Shown here: in pieces, positions 9,398-17,955 of the stretch
Position numbering within the stretch: position 1 is the stretch's first letter
Layout: each line of letters starts with the position of its first letter
From: Actinacidiphila acidipaludis
Lineage (GTDB): Bacteria; Actinomycetota; Actinomycetes; Streptomycetales; Streptomycetaceae
Direction: 5' to 3'
Length of the DNA: 64,000 nucleotides
Assembly: GCF_019890725.1 (NCBI RefSeq)
Contig: NZ_JAINZZ010000002.1
Span: 1-64,000 of the forward strand
The notes under the pieces: generated by a model
The model's database searches: none
Seen by the model: only the letters and a program-made list of their open reading frames with translations
Told to the model about the DNA's origin: nothing
Program-made: the position numbers and the translations under genes

Positions 9398-10651
9398 TCA
9401 GAGGCGAATGACAACCAGCGCCGTATCGTCCGTGGCCCCCCGCGGCGGGAGGAGGTCGAAGAGCAGGATGTCGGCCAGCTGCTCGGGGTCCGTGGTCAGG
9501 TGACCCGCGAGAGTGCGGGCCAGGCGGGCGAGGCCGACGTCGATGTCCTCGTTCCGCCGCTCGACGAGCCCGTCGGTGTAGAGGACGAGCGTGTCGCCGT
9601 CACCGAAGGCCGCACTGGCCTGGGGCCGGGCCGCGTGCTCGGGGCGCGCGCCCAGCGGGGGATCCGTCGCCTGGTCCAGGAACTCCACCGTGCCGTCGCC
9701 ACGGAGCAGCGCGGGCGGCGGGTGGCCCGCGCTGCTGTACGTCAGGATGTGGCTGTTCCAGTCGATGGAGGCCGTGACGACGGTGGTGGACTCAGCGCCG
9801 TCGACCGAGCGCGCGTACAGGCCGAGGACCTCCAGCGCCTGGGCGGGCCCCGGGGCCACCCGGGACGCGGCGCTGAGCGCACTGCGCAACTGGCCCATGA
9901 CGCCGGCGGCGGTCAGCCCGTGGCCGACCACGTCGCCGACCGCGACCATCGTGCGGTCGTCGGGCAGCTCGACCAGGTCGTACCAGTCGCCGCACACGTT
10001 CAGCGCGCCGGTCGCGGGGCGGTAGCGCACGGCGGAACGGTGGTGCCCCATCGGGCGCGGCGCGGGCAGCATGGCGTCCTGGAGGGCGAGGGCGACCTCG
10101 CGTTCACGGGCGTGGGCCCGCCGCAGCCGCTCGTTGACCTCCTGGAGTTCGTGGGCGCGGGAGTAGAGCTCGGCCTCCAGGACGCTGGTGCGGCCGTGGG
10201 CGTCCCGTTCGCGGCCGTCGTGCCGGCCGCGGGCGCGGATGAGCTCGGTGACCTCCTCCACCCGGTGCAGGACGAGCGCCACCCGGCCGTCCCGGTCGAG
10301 CACCGGGGCGTTGATCGGGCTCCAGTACCGCTTCTCCCAGTGGCCGGGCCGTTCCAGCGACTCGACGTCGTAGCGCTGCAGCGCCATGGTGTCGCGTTCA
10401 CCCGTGGCCAGGACGCGGAGCAGGGACGCCTCGAGGTTGCGCATGCCCGTCGCGCCCGGGTCGTTGGGGTTGTCGGGGAACACCTCGAACAGATGACGTC
10501 CGATCAGCTGCCCGTGCGAACGCCCGGACTGCCGCACGAACTCCTCGTTGACGTCGGCGTACACCAGTTCGGGGGTCATGAGCGCCACCATGGCCGGGAG
10601 GGCCTGGAACACCGCCCGGTAGTCGATCTGGGGTGTCTGTCGTGGTGTCAT
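9398..10651 (-). CDS. PAS-domain SpoIIE/PP2C-type serine phosphatase
   Basis: A 417-residue cytoplasmic protein. A PAS domain occupies about residues 10-140 (IDYRAVFQALPAMVALMTPELVYADVNEEF). A coiled linker rich in Arg/Glu follows, then a PP2C/SpoIIE phosphatase domain with CGDWYDLVELPDDRTMVAVGDVVGHG and, near the end, DDTALVVIRL. These supply the Asp residues that hold the two metals. Such proteins dephosphorylate anti-sigma-factor antagonists in partner-switching control of stress sigma factors. No anti-sigma kinase domain is fused and none is adjacent. ATG 10651 begins at the PAS N-terminus with AGGGTGG just upstream. Confidence 0.88.
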   Translation of the reverse strand: MTPRQTPQIDYRAVFQALPAMVALMTPELVYADVNEEFVRQSGRSHGQLIGRHLFEVFPDNPNDPGATGMRNLEASLLRVLATGERDTMALQRYDVESLERPGHWEKRYWSPINAPVLDRDGRVALVLHRVEEVTELIRARGRHDGRERDAHGRTSVLEAELYSRAHELQEVNERLRRAHAREREVALALQDAMLPAPRPMGHHRSAVRYRPATGALNVCGDWYDLVELPDDRTMVAVGDVVGHGLTAAGVMGQLRSALSAASRVAPGPAQALEVLGLYARSVDGAESTTVVTASIDWNSHILTYSSAGHPPPALLRGDGTVEFLDQATDPPLGARPEHAARPQASAAFGDGDTLVLYTDGLVERRNEDIDVGLARLARTLAGHLTTDPEQLADILLFDLLPPRGATDDTALVVIRL

Positions 10652-10784
10652 CAGCGCCACCCTACGAAGGACGGCCGCCGCGGAACGGGCGCCGCCCACA
10701 TGGCGGCCGCCGGATCACACGGGCGGTGCAGCGCCACGTCCCGCGGGCCTGGGCAGGCCCCGCCACCGGGCCGCTGCGGGGGCC

Positions 10785-10850
10785 TTGACCCGGGCGGAGG
10801 GCGTACCTAGAGTCGGGCGCCGATATTCGGTCGGATCGTCGAAACTTTCG
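10785..10850 (+). promoter_or_regulatory. Promoter and CGAAA-C-TTTCG operator of the GH43 gene
   Basis: -35 TTGACC (10785-10790), 17-nt spacer, -10 TAGAGT (10808-10813). The 11-nt palindrome CGAAACTTTCG (10840-10850) begins 27 nt after the last base of the -10 and sits just before the GGAGG ribosome site. The palindrome fits the CGAA-N-TTCG type described for the LacI-family xylobiose-responsive repressor BxlR of Streptomyces. The same layout precedes the GH10 xylanase. Confidence 0.7.
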
Positions 10851-10863
10851 GAGGCGGCGACGC

Positions 10864-12128
10864 GTGCGGACTTACGGCAATCCGGTCATTCCGGGGTTCC
10901 ATCCCGATCCCAGCGTCTGCCGGGTGGGCGAGGACTACTACCTGGCGTGCTCCAGCTTCGAGTACTTCCCCGGGGTCCCGGTCTTCCACAGCCGGGACCT
11001 GGTGCACTGGCGGCAGATCGGCAACGTACTGGACCGGCCGGAGCAGCTCGGCATGCCCGCCGACGTGCCGGCCTCCGACGGCGTCTACGCCCCGACGCTC
11101 CGTCACCACGACGGCCTCTTCTACCTGATCACCACCGACGTGCGCGGCAAGGGGACCTTCGTCGTCACCGCCGAGCGGGCCGAGGGGCCGTGGTCGGACC
11201 CGGTGCGGATCGACCTGCCGGGGATCGACCCGGACCTGGCGTGGGACGAGGACGGCTCGTGCTGGTGCGCGGTCTCCGGGGTCGAGGTGGCCCGGATCGA
11301 CCCGCTGGGCGGACGCGTGCTGGAGGGCCCGCTCCCGGTGTGGTCGGGGACCGGGCTGCAGTATCCCGAGGCCCCGCACCTGTACCGGATCGGCGCGTGG
11401 TGGTACCTGATGATCGCCGAGGGTGGGACCGCCGAGGGGCACGGCGTCTCCATCGCCCGCGGCCGTTCGAACCCGAGCCGGTGCGTGAGGACTTCGACGC
11501 CCCGGCGCTGTCGCCCGTCTAGATCTCCCCGCGCAGCCGGCCCGACGGTTCGTGGTCGCTGACCGAGCGGCCGGGGTGGCTGACCCTGCACGCGACCGGG
11601 GCCTCCCTCGACCGTCCCGGCCACACCTTCGTCGGCCGGCGGCAGCAGCATCTCGACTGCTCGGTGGCGGTCCGGGTGGACCCCGGCGACGGGCACGCAG
11701 GGCTCGCGGTGCGGCTGGACGAAGCGCACCACTACGACCTGGAGATCGGCGGCGGCGCGGTCGAGGTGTTCGCCCGCATCGGGCCGCTGTGCCAGCGCGT
11801 CGCCCGGCGGCCGGTTCCGCCGGGGCCGCTCACCCTGGCCGTGGACGTCCGTACGACCGGCCTGCTGCCGCCCTCCGTCACGGACGCCGCGCACCCGGCG
11901 GACGGGCCGGCCGGCGTCGGCGCCAACGGCCCGGACACGATCGTCTTCTCGGTCGGCGCCGAGGGTGCGGGACCCGACGAGATCGCCCGGCTCGACGGCC
12001 GTTACCTCTCCACCCAGGTCGCCACCGGCTTCACCGGCCGCGTGATCGGGATGTACGTCACCGAGGGAAGCGCGGCCTTCGACTGGTTCGACTACCGCCC
12101 GGCGGCCACCGCCGTCGCCGGGGTGTGA
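10864..12128 (+). pseudogene. Decayed glycoside hydrolase family 43 (beta-xylosidase/arabinosidase-like) gene
   Basis: GTG 10864 opens a GH43 five-bladed propeller: catalytic base Asp in FHPDPS, the second Asp in GIDPDLAWDEDG, and the acid Glu in YPEAPHLY are all present. After VSIARG (about nt 11465) the sequence jumps to EPVREDFDAPALSP in another frame; the rest of the propeller expected here is missing. A TAG stop follows in that new frame at 11520-11522. Beyond it the frame stays open to 12128 and encodes the C-terminal beta-sandwich typical of GH43 xylosidases (PDGSWSLTERPGWLTLHA to FDWFDYRP). So there is an internal deletion with frameshift plus a nonsense codon. The substrate was probably xylan oligosaccharides. 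Confidence 0.85.
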
Positions 12129-12148
12129 GCCGCCGTCGCGGAGTCCCA

Positions 12149-12187
12149 CGTCACCGCACGGCCGGAGCCGCCGGCCGTGCGGTGACG
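12149..12187 (+). terminator. Strong hairpin after the GH43 remnant
   Basis: A perfect 17-bp stem (12149-12165 with 12171-12187) around a 5-nt loop, G+C-rich and without a U tract, 20 bp past the GH43 stop. It separates that gene from the chitinase promoter. Confidence 0.7.
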
Positions 12188-12533
12188 CGCGCCCGCGGCC
12201 GCGACAATTGGTCTAGTCCGTTCTTGGGTTGGTCTAGTCCAAAGCCTTGACCGGGTCAGAACCCGCCAGTACATCTGTCCTTGGATCAGATGTCGTGTCT
12301 GTGCCACAACTGTCTGTGCCACAACCTGCCACAACCTGGCCGGTCGTCCCGCCCTCCGGTGAACGCCCGCGACGCCGGCCCCCGGCATGCCCTTCGGCGT
12401 GCCCGTGCCCACGTCCGGGCCGCGTTCCTCGGCCCGGAACCGTCTGTGAACCGCGCACCACCGCACCTGCACCTGTTGCCCCCCATCCGGACGGGAGGCC
12501 GGTCGACGTCCCGTCCTGCCACAGGAGGTTGCC
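12188..12533 (+). promoter_or_regulatory. Chitinase upstream region: two DasR-like direct repeats and a promoter
   Basis: TTGGTCTAGTCC occurs twice, at 12208-12219 and 12229-12240, 21 bp apart (two helical turns). It resembles the TGGTCTAGACCA core of DasR sites and the direct repeats known in Streptomyces chitinase promoters. A -35 TTGACC (12247-12252) follows 6 bp after the second copy, with a weaker -10 TACATC (12270-12275). The remaining leader of about 250 nt holds no gene that I can support. CACAGGAGG (12520-12528) is the ribosome site. Confidence 0.65.
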
Positions 12534-14654
12534 ATGCGCTCGGCAAGACCCTCGATCAGACCGTCCCTGACCAGCCTCGTCGCCGTGCTCGGCCTCGTCG
12601 TCGGAGCCCTGGCGGTGTTGGTGAGCGGCGGGAGCGCGCACGCCTCGCCGGACGCCGCGAAGTCCGCCGCGAACGCGAGCACCGTCGCACAGCCGGCCGC
12701 CACCAGCGGCGGCCTCAAGGTCGCGTACTACGACCAGTGGAGCATCTACCAGAACGCCTTCTACCCCAAGGCCCTCGACACCGAAGGGCTGGCGGGCAAA
12801 CTCGACTACCTGATCTACGACTTCGAGAACATCGACCCGTCCAACCTGACCTGCTTCGAGGCGACCAAGGCCACCGACCCGGACCCGGGCGGCGAGAACG
12901 ACCCCAATGCCGGTGACGGCGCCGGGGACCAGTTCGCCGACTACCAGAAGACCTTCGACGGCAGCATCAGCGTGGACGGCACCAGCGACGTCTGGAACCA
13001 GCCGATCGCGGGCAACTTCCACCAGCTCCAGGAGCTGAAGGCCAAGCACCCGAACCTGAAGATCCTGCTCTCGCTGGGCGGCTGGACCTACTCCAAGTAC
13101 TTCTCGGACGTGGCCGCCGGCTCCGCCTCGCGGCAGAAGTTCGTGTCGTCCTGCGTCGACATGTTCATCAAGGGCAACATCCCGGCCTCCGGCGGCTTCG
13201 GCGGGCCGGGCACCGCGAAGGGCATCTTCGACGGGTTCGACATCGACTGGGAGTACCCGGGCTCGTCCGGCGGCCACCTCGGCAACCACTACAGCGCGGC
13301 CGACACGGCCAACTACACCGCGCTGCTGGCCGAGTTCCGCAGCGAGCTGAACACCCAGGGCACGGCGGACGGCAAGCACTACGCCCTCACCGCCGCGCTG
13401 CCCGGCGGCCAGGACAAGATCGCCAAGGTGCAGACCGACAAGATCGGCCAGTACCTGGACTTCGGCGACGTGATGACGTACGACATGCACGGCGCCTGGG
13501 ACACCACCGGACCGACGAACTTCCAGGACCCGCTGTACCCCTCGGCGAGCGACCCGTCGGGCACCATCCCACCGGGCAACGAGAAGTACGTCATCGACTC
13601 GGTGATCAAGGCGTACACCGCGGGCGACAGCGCCTACGGGATCCCGGGCGGCTTCCCGGCGAGCAAGGTCAACCTCGGCATCCCGTTCTACTACCGCGGC
13701 TGGACCGGAGTGCCCGCGGGGAGCAACCACGGGCTCTACCAGTCGGCGACCGGGCCGTCGGCCGGGCACACGCTCAGCGGCAACGTCCCCGGCGTCGCGA
13801 TGTACAAGGAGCTGACCGGCGTCGTCGACAACGCCTCGGACACCTTCTGGGACCCGACGACCCAGTCCGCGTGGTTCTACGACGGCACCAACTTCTACGG
13901 CGGTGAGTCCGCGCGTTCCATCCAGGCCCGGGCCGACTACATCCACTGCAACGCCCTCGGCGGGGCGATGATGTTCTCGCTGTACGACCTCGATCCGCAG
14001 GCCACGCTCTTCAACGCCGTGGTGAACGACGTCAACGGCAGCGCCGGGAGTTGCTCCGGTGGCGGCGGTACCACCGGCGGGACGACCACCGGGGGCACGA
14101 CGACCGGCGGCACCACCACCGGGGGCACGACGACCGGCGGGACGACCACCGGCGGTACCACGACGGGCGGTACCACGACGGGCGGTACCACGACGGGCGG
14201 TACCACGACGGGCGGCACCACCACCGGGGGCACCACCGGCGGGGGCGGCGGCGGAGGCATCGTCGTCAACGGGGACTTCGAGACCGGCAGCCTGTCCCCG
14301 TGGACCTGCACCGGAGGCACCGGAAGCGTCGTCTCCTCGCCCGTGCACGGCGGCAGCCACGCCCTGGCCGGCGCCGCGTCCAACAGCGACGACGCCCAGT
14401 GCTCCCAGACGGTCACCGTGCAGGCGGGGCACACCTACACCCTGTCCGCCTACGTCAACGGCTCGTACGTCTACCTCGGCGTGACGGGCACCGGCACCAG
14501 CGACACCAGCAACTGGACGCCGGGCACCGGCGGTGCGTACGCGCAGCTCAAGACCGGCTTCACCACCGGATCCGGTACGACCTCGGTCACCATCTGGGTC
14601 CACGGCTGGTACGGCCAGGGCACGTACCACGCGGACGACGTCACCGTCTCCTGA
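12534..14654 (+). CDS. Secreted glycoside hydrolase family 18 chitinase with C-terminal carbohydrate-binding domain
   Basis: A 706-residue secreted chitinase. The N-terminus is a Sec signal peptide with a hydrophobic core (SLVAVLGLVVGALAVLV) and a likely cut after AHA near residue 37. The GH18 barrel (about 60-505) has ILLSLGGWTYS and the catalytic signature DGFDIDWEYP (about residues 233-242; the last Glu is the proton donor), then MTYDMHGAWD. A Gly/Thr linker of about 60 residues made of TTTGG repeats follows. The C-terminal domain (GDFETGSLSPWTCTGG to YHADDVTVS) is a beta-sandwich carbohydrate-binding module of the CBM4/9/16 type. It hydrolyses chitin outside the cell; induction by N-acetylglucosamine through DasR is likely from the upstream repeats. 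Confidence 0.93.
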   Translation: MRSARPSIRPSLTSLVAVLGLVVGALAVLVSGGSAHASPDAAKSAANASTVAQPAATSGGLKVAYYDQWSIYQNAFYPKALDTEGLAGKLDYLIYDFENIDPSNLTCFEATKATDPDPGGENDPNAGDGAGDQFADYQKTFDGSISVDGTSDVWNQPIAGNFHQLQELKAKHPNLKILLSLGGWTYSKYFSDVAAGSASRQKFVSSCVDMFIKGNIPASGGFGGPGTAKGIFDGFDIDWEYPGSSGGHLGNHYSAADTANYTALLAEFRSELNTQGTADGKHYALTAALPGGQDKIAKVQTDKIGQYLDFGDVMTYDMHGAWDTTGPTNFQDPLYPSASDPSGTIPPGNEKYVIDSVIKAYTAGDSAYGIPGGFPASKVNLGIPFYYRGWTGVPAGSNHGLYQSATGPSAGHTLSGNVPGVAMYKELTGVVDNASDTFWDPTTQSAWFYDGTNFYGGESARSIQARADYIHCNALGGAMMFSLYDLDPQATLFNAVVNDVNGSAGSCSGGGGTTGGTTTGGTTTGGTTTGGTTTGGTTTGGTTTGGTTTGGTTTGGTTTGGTTTGGTTGGGGGGGIVVNGDFETGSLSPWTCTGGTGSVVSSPVHGGSHALAGAASNSDDAQCSQTVTVQAGHTYTLSAYVNGSYVYLGVTGTGTSDTSNWTPGTGGAYAQLKTGFTTGSGTTSVTIWVHGWYGQGTYHADDVTVS
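14067..14237 (+). repeat. In-phase 15-bp tandem repeats encoding the TTTGG linker
   Basis: About ten or eleven copies of a 15-bp unit (ACC-ACC/ACG-GGC-GGC/GGT variants) encode Gly-Gly-Thr-Thr-Thr. Several copies in the middle are identical at DNA level (around 14155-14215), so copy number can change by slippage without breaking the frame. Confidence 0.85.
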
Positions 14655-14673
14655 CCCGAGTGCGCGACGCGGG

Positions 14674-14701
14674 CCGGCGGCCGCCTCCGGGCGGCCGCCG
14701 G
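14674..14701 (+). terminator. Hairpin after the chitinase gene
   Basis: A 12-bp perfect G+C stem (14674-14685 with 14690-14701) with a TCCG loop begins 20 nt after the stop. It is a probable terminator without a U tract. Confidence 0.65.
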
Positions 14702-14819
14702 TTCGTCATAGACAGCGCCTATCGCGTCGATGCGGTTTACGTGTTGGACATCACATCCGCGGGGCAGAAGAATAGTGATCGATCATCGATCGTAAGGATG
14801 GATGGGTGGGGAGTTCGAG

Positions 14820-15323
14820 ATGAGCACGATGGTCCAGCCGTTCCGTGACGTCACCGGCCCGGGCGATGAGCGCTTCGAGCAGGAGGTGCTCACCCACCTC
14901 GACCGCGTCTACGCAGGCGCCCTCCAGCTGGTGCCGGACCGGGAGGCCGCCGAGGCCCTCGTCCAGCGCACGTTCGACCGCGCCTACCTGGACTTCCACT
15001 GGGCCCGCCCCTCGGGGAGCGTGCGGGCCTGGCTCTACGGCCATCTGGTCGCCGCCTGGTTCGAGCAGGACGCCCCCGGCCACGGGGCGCGGCGCCCCGC
15101 CGCCGGGCCCCCGCACTCCGCGGACGACGTGGTGTACGGCGTGCTGGACACCCTCGCCCCGATCGTGCGGATCACCGTCTTCCTCGCCGACGCCGAGGGC
15201 CTCTCCAAGGAGGAGATAGCCCGGATCACCGAGGTGCCGGCGGGCATCGTGGAGACCCGGCTGCGGCGCGCCCACGAGCAGATGACGGGCCGGCTCACCG
15301 ACTGGCTGCAGCGAGTTCTCTGA
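14820..15323 (+). CDS. ECF-type sigma factor-like protein
   Basis: A 167-residue protein. The first half resembles sigma region 2 (LTHLDRVYAGALQLVPDREAAEALVQRTFDRAY). The end is a region 4 helix-turn-helix (LSKEEIARITEVPAGIVETRLRRAHEQM). Conserved acidic and aromatic residues of region 2 are weaker than in standard ECF factors, so it may be a divergent sigma-like regulator. ATG 14820 was preferred over GTG 14802 because GGGGAG lies 7 nt ahead. A palindromic GATCGATCATCGATC stretch (14777-14791) lies just upstream. No anti-sigma gene is adjacent. Its 3' end overlaps the convergent gene by 29 nt. Confidence 0.7.
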   Translation: MSTMVQPFRDVTGPGDERFEQEVLTHLDRVYAGALQLVPDREAAEALVQRTFDRAYLDFHWARPSGSVRAWLYGHLVAAWFEQDAPGHGARRPAAGPPHSADDVVYGVLDTLAPIVRITVFLADAEGLSKEEIARITEVPAGIVETRLRRAHEQMTGRLTDWLQRVL

Positions 15324-16509
15324 CCCCCGCCACCAGCCGGTCCACGTCCTCCGCGTCGTTGTAGGGCGCGATCCCGGCGCGCACCGCGCCGGCCGGACCG
15401 AGCCCGAGGCGGCGGGCCGCCTCGATCGCGTAGAAGCTGCCGGCCGGGGCGTTGACTCCGCGCGCCGCCAAGTGCTCGTACACCGCCTGCGGCGGGTGGC
15501 CGGCCAGCGAGAACAGCGCGGTGGGGGTGCGCGGCCGCGGCGCCGGGTGCACGGTCACGCCGCCGATCGCCGCCAGGCCGTCGAGCAGGCGGTCGAACAG
15601 GGCCTCCTCGTGCGCCTCGACCTGCCGCATCGAGTCCAGCAGCCGGGCCCGCCGGGAGCCCTCGCCCGAGCCGCCGAGGTCCGCGACGAAGTCCACCGCG
15701 GCCGTCGTGCCGGCCAGCAACTCATAGGGCAGCGTGCCCAGTTCGAAGCGTTCCGGCACGGTCTCGGTGGACGCCAGCAGCTTGTCCGGGTGGACGTCCT
15801 CCAGCAGGCCGGGGGAGGCCGCGGCCAGCAGGCCGTGGTGCGGGCCGAAGAACTTGTACGGCGAGCAGGCGTAGTAGTCCGCGCCCAGGGCGGGCAGGGA
15901 GACCGCGGCGTGCGGGGTGAGATGGACGCCGTCGACGTACACCAGCGCCCCCACGGTGTGCGCCGCCTCCGCGATCGCCGGGATGTCGGGCCGGGTGCCG
16001 AGCAGGTTGGACGCGGCGGTCACGGCCACCAGACGGGTGCGGGGTGAGAGCACGGCCGCCACGTCGTCCACGCGCAGCGCACCGGTGGCCGCGTCGAAGT
16101 CGGCCCAGCGGACGGTCGCGCCCGCGGTCGCGGCGGCGGCGGTCCAGGGGCGGATGTTGGCGTCGTGGTCGAGGCGGGTCACCACGACCTCGTCCCCCGG
16201 GTCCCAGCCCTTGGCGAGGGCCCGTGCCATGTCGTAGGTGGCCTGGGTCATCGAGCGGGCGAAGACCACGCAGGCGGGCGGGCAGTCCAGCAGGTCGCCG
16301 ACGGCGGCGCGGGCGCCGGTGACCACGGCGTCGGCGCGCCGTTCCGCGGCCGTGACGGTGCCGCGGTTGGAGATGCCGCCGCACAGGGTGTCGGCCACCG
16401 CCTGGGCGACCCGGTGCGGGACCTGGGAGCCCCCGGGGCCGTCGAAGTGGGCGACCTTGAGGGCGAGGGAGGGGAAAGCGCTGCGTACGCGCGCGACGTC
16501 GAAGGCCAT
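15295..16509 (-). CDS. Cysteine desulfurase-like (class V aminotransferase fold) PLP enzyme
   Basis: A 404-residue PLP enzyme of the SufS/Csd-like family. The PLP lysine is in YYACSPYKFFGPHHGLL. The N-terminal cofactor-binding region FDGPGGSQVPHRV and the HDANIRPW and YVDGVHLTPHAAV segments match the family; the last holds the Asp that contacts the PLP ring nitrogen. These enzymes can remove sulfur from cysteine, but this subfamily often lacks a proven role and no Suf or Isc gene is adjacent. The start was set at ATG 16509 where the conserved FDVARVRSAFPSL begins; upstream codons in frame are not family-like. It overlaps the sigma-like gene tail to tail. Confidence 0.82.
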   Translation of the reverse strand: MAFDVARVRSAFPSLALKVAHFDGPGGSQVPHRVAQAVADTLCGGISNRGTVTAAERRADAVVTGARAAVGDLLDCPPACVVFARSMTQATYDMARALAKGWDPGDEVVVTRLDHDANIRPWTAAAATAGATVRWADFDAATGALRVDDVAAVLSPRTRLVAVTAASNLLGTRPDIPAIAEAAHTVGALVYVDGVHLTPHAAVSLPALGADYYACSPYKFFGPHHGLLAAASPGLLEDVHPDKLLASTETVPERFELGTLPYELLAGTTAAVDFVADLGGSGEGSRRARLLDSMRQVEAHEEALFDRLLDGLAAIGGVTVHPAPRPRTPTALFSLAGHPPQAVYEHLAARGVNAPAGSFYAIEAARRLGLGPAGAVRAGIAPYNDAEDVDRLVAGVRELAAASR

Positions 16510-16530
16510 GGCTCCATCTTGCGCGAAGTG

Positions 16531-16596
16531 TTGACCGCGCCCGGGGGAGACCCTAAGGTGCGTCCGCAAGTTGCGAAGCCATCATCGAAAGTTTCG
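16531..16596 (+). promoter_or_regulatory. Promoter and CGAAA-G-TTTCG operator of the xylanase gene
   Basis: -35 TTGACC (16531-16536), 17-nt spacer, -10 TAAGGT (16554-16559). The palindrome CGAAAGTTTCG (16586-16596) begins 27 nt after the end of the -10, exactly as at the GH43 gene, and is the reverse complement of that site. It implies negative control by the same LacI-type repressor. No LacI-family regulator is in the window. Confidence 0.72.
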
Positions 16597-16644
16597 TTCG
16601 CGCATGCTCGGGATTCTCCCCACGCGTGCCTGAAAGGACCAACC

Positions 16645-17784
16645 ATGTACAAGGTGACGCGCACCGCTGCCGGTGTGGGCGCGGCGGCGGCCGGCCTCCT
16701 CCTGACCGCCGCCTCCGTCCTGTTCGTGTCGGCCGACGCGAACGCCGGCACGCCCGCCGCCCACGACCCCGCCGCGGCCGCGCCCGGCGCCGCATCCTCC
16801 GGCAGGGCCGCGGCGAACGGCGCCACGCTGCGGCAGCTCGCGCAGAAGGCGGGCATCCGCATCGGGACCGCGGTGAACTCCGACGCGCTGGCGGACGAGG
16901 CGCCGTACACGCAGAAGGTGGCCACCGAGTTCGACTCGGTGACCCCGGAGAACGTGATGAAGTGGGACACCGTCGAGCCCGCCCGGGGGACCTTCGTCTT
17001 CACCCAGGCCGACCGGCTCGTCGACTTCGCCCAGGCGCACGGCCAGCTCGTGCGCGGCCACAACCTCGTCTGGCACAGCCAGTTGCCGTCCTGGGTCACC
17101 GACGGCGACTTCAGCGCGACCGAGTTGCGCGACATCCTGCACCGCCACATCACCGCCGAGGTCACGCACTTCAAGGGCCGGATCTGGCAGTGGGACGTGG
17201 TCAACGAGGCGTTCAACGAGGACGGCACCCTGCGCGACGACGTGTGGCTGCAGAAGCTCGGCCCCGGCTACATCGCCGACGCCTTCCGCTGGGCCCACGA
17301 GGCCGACCCCAAGGCCGCGCTGTACATCAACGACTACAACATCGAGGGCGTCAACGCGAAGAGCACCGCGCTCTACGACCTCGTCGCGCGGCTCCGCAAG
17401 GAGGGCGTGCCGGTCCAGGGCGTCGGCATCCAGGGCCACCTGGACGTGCAGTACCCGGCGCCGCACGACATCGCCGACAACATGGCCCGTTTCGACAAGC
17501 TCGGCGTCCAGACCGCCATCACCGAGGCCGACGTGCGCATCACGCTGCCCGCGAGTGCCACGGACGTCGAGGCGCAGGACGAGGCCTACCAGACGCTGCT
17601 GGAGGGCTGCCTGCTCACCCGGCGCTGCACCGACTTCACCGTGTGGGGCTTCACCGACAAGTACTCGTGGGTGCCCGGGGTGTTCACCGGCGAGGGCCAG
17701 GCCAACATCTTCGACGAGAACTACCAGCCCAAGTCGGCCTACACCGCCCTCGCCCAGGACCTGAGGCTGGCGGGCCGCCGGTGA
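16645..17784 (+). CDS. Secreted GH10 endo-1,4-beta-xylanase
   Basis: A 379-residue secreted enzyme. It starts with a Sec signal peptide (hydrophobic stretch about 8-27, cut near ANA at 33-35), then an Ala/Pro-rich spacer to about residue 60 and one GH10 barrel. Family signatures: MKWDTVEP, HNLVWHSQLPSW, the acid/base Glu in WDVVNEAFN, and the nucleophile Glu in TAITEADVRI; WGFTDKYSWVP near the end is also typical. It cleaves internal xylan bonds outside the cell. No carbohydrate-binding module follows, unlike many streptomycete xylanases. ATG 16645 has AAAGGA about 7 nt ahead. It is expected to be co-controlled with the GH43 gene through the shared operator. Confidence 0.93.
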   Translation: MYKVTRTAAGVGAAAAGLLLTAASVLFVSADANAGTPAAHDPAAAAPGAASSGRAAANGATLRQLAQKAGIRIGTAVNSDALADEAPYTQKVATEFDSVTPENVMKWDTVEPARGTFVFTQADRLVDFAQAHGQLVRGHNLVWHSQLPSWVTDGDFSATELRDILHRHITAEVTHFKGRIWQWDVVNEAFNEDGTLRDDVWLQKLGPGYIADAFRWAHEADPKAALYINDYNIEGVNAKSTALYDLVARLRKEGVPVQGVGIQGHLDVQYPAPHDIADNMARFDKLGVQTAITEADVRITLPASATDVEAQDEAYQTLLEGCLLTRRCTDFTVWGFTDKYSWVPGVFTGEGQANIFDENYQPKSAYTALAQDLRLAGRR

Positions 17785-17865
17785 AAATCACCGGGTTCTC
17801 AGGAACCGGAGGGAACTGAGTCGCGTCCCCGTGCGCCTATTGAGTAGGCGAGAAGGGAGTGACCC
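17785..17865 (+). promoter_or_regulatory. Short leader with hairpins before the small Cys ORF
   Basis: It holds a near-perfect CCGGGTTC / GGAACCGG inverted repeat (about 17791-17810), and CGCCTA (17834-17839) / TAGGCG (17845-17850) around TTGAG. The second lies just ahead of an AAGGGAG ribosome site. The first could terminate the xylanase transcript; the second could be an operator or a structured leader. Confidence 0.35.
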
Positions 17866-17955
17866 ATGTCCTGTCCGAACGAGAACTGCCGCAAAGGCGG
17901 GTGCACCACCGACCCGCAGCCGTCCCGTCCGGCCCCCGCCCGGGGCCGCCGATGA
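17866..17955 (+). CDS. Unrecognised 29-aa Cys-containing peptide ORF
   Basis: ATG 17866 with AAGGGAG about 8 nt ahead opens a 29-residue ORF, MSCPNENCRKGGC followed by a Pro/Arg-rich tail. Cysteines at 3, 8 and 13 have C-x4-C-x4-C spacing, which could bind a metal. It does not match a family I recognise. Its codons end mostly in G or C, and the ribosome site is good. It may be a leader peptide or a short metal-binding protein. The 200 nt after it hold G+C-rich direct repeats (about 17983-18042) and no other gene before 18155. Confidence 0.4.
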   Translation: MSCPNENCRKGGCTTDPQPSRPAPARGRR

